Assembly (NCBI RefSeq): GCF_026719745.1
Contig: NZ_JAPPRQ010000027.1
Location: forward strand, 163,116-227,115
Reading direction: 5' to 3'
DNA from: Clostridium sp. ZS2-4
Lineage (GTDB): Bacteria > Bacillota > Clostridia > Clostridiales > Clostridiaceae
Length of the DNA: 64,000 nt
Of this stretch, positions 63,876 through 64,000 are shown one piece after another. How positions within the stretch are numbered: the stretch's first letter is position 1; the number at the start of each line of letters is the position of its first letter. The position numbers and the translations under genes were made by a program. A model generated the notes under the pieces. It was not told the DNA's origin, did not search any database, and saw only the letters and a list, made by a program, of their open reading frames with translations.

Positions 63876-64000
63876 CTATTCAGTTATAGTAGTAACAACT
63901 CCTGAACCAACTGTTCTTCCACCTTCTCTGATAGCGAATCTTAAGTTAGCTTCCATTGCTACTGGAGTTATTAATTCTACTGTCATGTCTATGTGGTCTC
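63876..64000 (-). CDS. tuf: elongation factor Tu, C-terminal fragment at window edge
   Basis: The last ~40 codons of EF-Tu are present: '[20 protein letters not shown]' and '[20 protein letters not shown]' before the stop. The rest of the gene lies beyond the right end of the window. Confidence 0.97.
   Translation of the reverse strand, partial: DHIDMTVELITPVAMEANLRFAIREGGRTVGSGVVTTITE

Overview
The window is low-GC Gram-positive DNA with strong AGGAGG-type ribosome binding sites and very AT-rich intergenic gaps. It carries an S10-spc-alpha ribosomal cluster in the clostridial order, a [FeFe]-hydrogenase-like sensor, a two-subunit class I fumarase, a ferredoxin-type thioredoxin reductase candidate and spore-type wall hydrolases (CwlD and a SleB/CwlJ-type enzyme). 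Together these point to a strictly anaerobic, spore-forming Clostridium. I cannot name the species from sequence alone. No tRNA or rRNA gene, CRISPR array, prophage or transposase gene was found.

Layout. (1) 0-12.6 kb is accessory: a secreted protein with three internal repeats, cytidine deaminase and a LacI-type regulator, an OmpR-type two-component pair, a drug/metabolite exporter with an HPr-like protein, a GIY-YIG protein, a hydrogenase/chemoreceptor fusion, and a PocR-PAS histidine kinase next to exonuclease III. Two copies of a heptamer-bordered repeat element with internal terminators lie here. (2) 12.8-24 kb is the amino-sugar and c-di-AMP locus: a decayed metallo-beta-lactamase-fold gene between direct repeats, then glmS with a glmS ribozyme carrying an unusual triple-hairpin insertion, glmM, a MerR regulator, a CPCC protein, a COG2509 flavoprotein, and cdaR-cdaA. 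(3) 24-31.5 kb holds a membrane protein, a wall hydrolase, trxA-trxB behind a CsoR/CstR-like operator, and an ECF sigma / anti-sigma / lipoprotein / TPR operon. (4) 31.6-43.3 kb holds ptsI, read divergently from a sigma-54 activator whose N-terminus is an HPr domain. ptsI has a well-matched sigma-54 promoter, and three copies of a TTGATA-N5-TATCAA palindrome fill the divergent gap. Two Na/Pi cotransporter paralogues, a TPR protein, an orphan citX, the fumarase genes and cwlD follow. (5) 43.4-64 kb is read entirely leftward: the 3' end of tuf, then rpsJ through rplQ (with secY, adk, map, a KOW protein, infA and rpoA), then ecfA1-ecfA2-ecfT, truA, rplM and rpsI.

Themes. PTS signalling recurs: enzyme I, an HPr-like protein with an altered active site, and an HPr-domain enhancer-binding protein. 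The most notable system is the apparent circuit in which the HPr-domain activator binds the triple palindrome to drive sigma-54 transcription of ptsI, coupling PTS phosphorylation state to enzyme I supply. The c-di-AMP genes beside glmM and glmS fit the known link between c-di-AMP and cell-wall precursor synthesis. The ribosomal half is conventional.

Gaps longer than about 300 bases: 1109-1662 holds a repeat element, a gene remnant and a terminator. 3130-3542 holds an inverted repeat and a second repeat element. 9602-9925 is AT-rich with only a weak terminator. 12551-12859 holds only one copy of a direct repeat. 16234-16887 holds the ribozyme and its promoter. 33251-33635 holds the sigma-54 regulatory region. 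40189-40517 holds a heptamer repeat and a small hairpin. 63468-63875 holds the S10 leader, promoter and tuf terminator.
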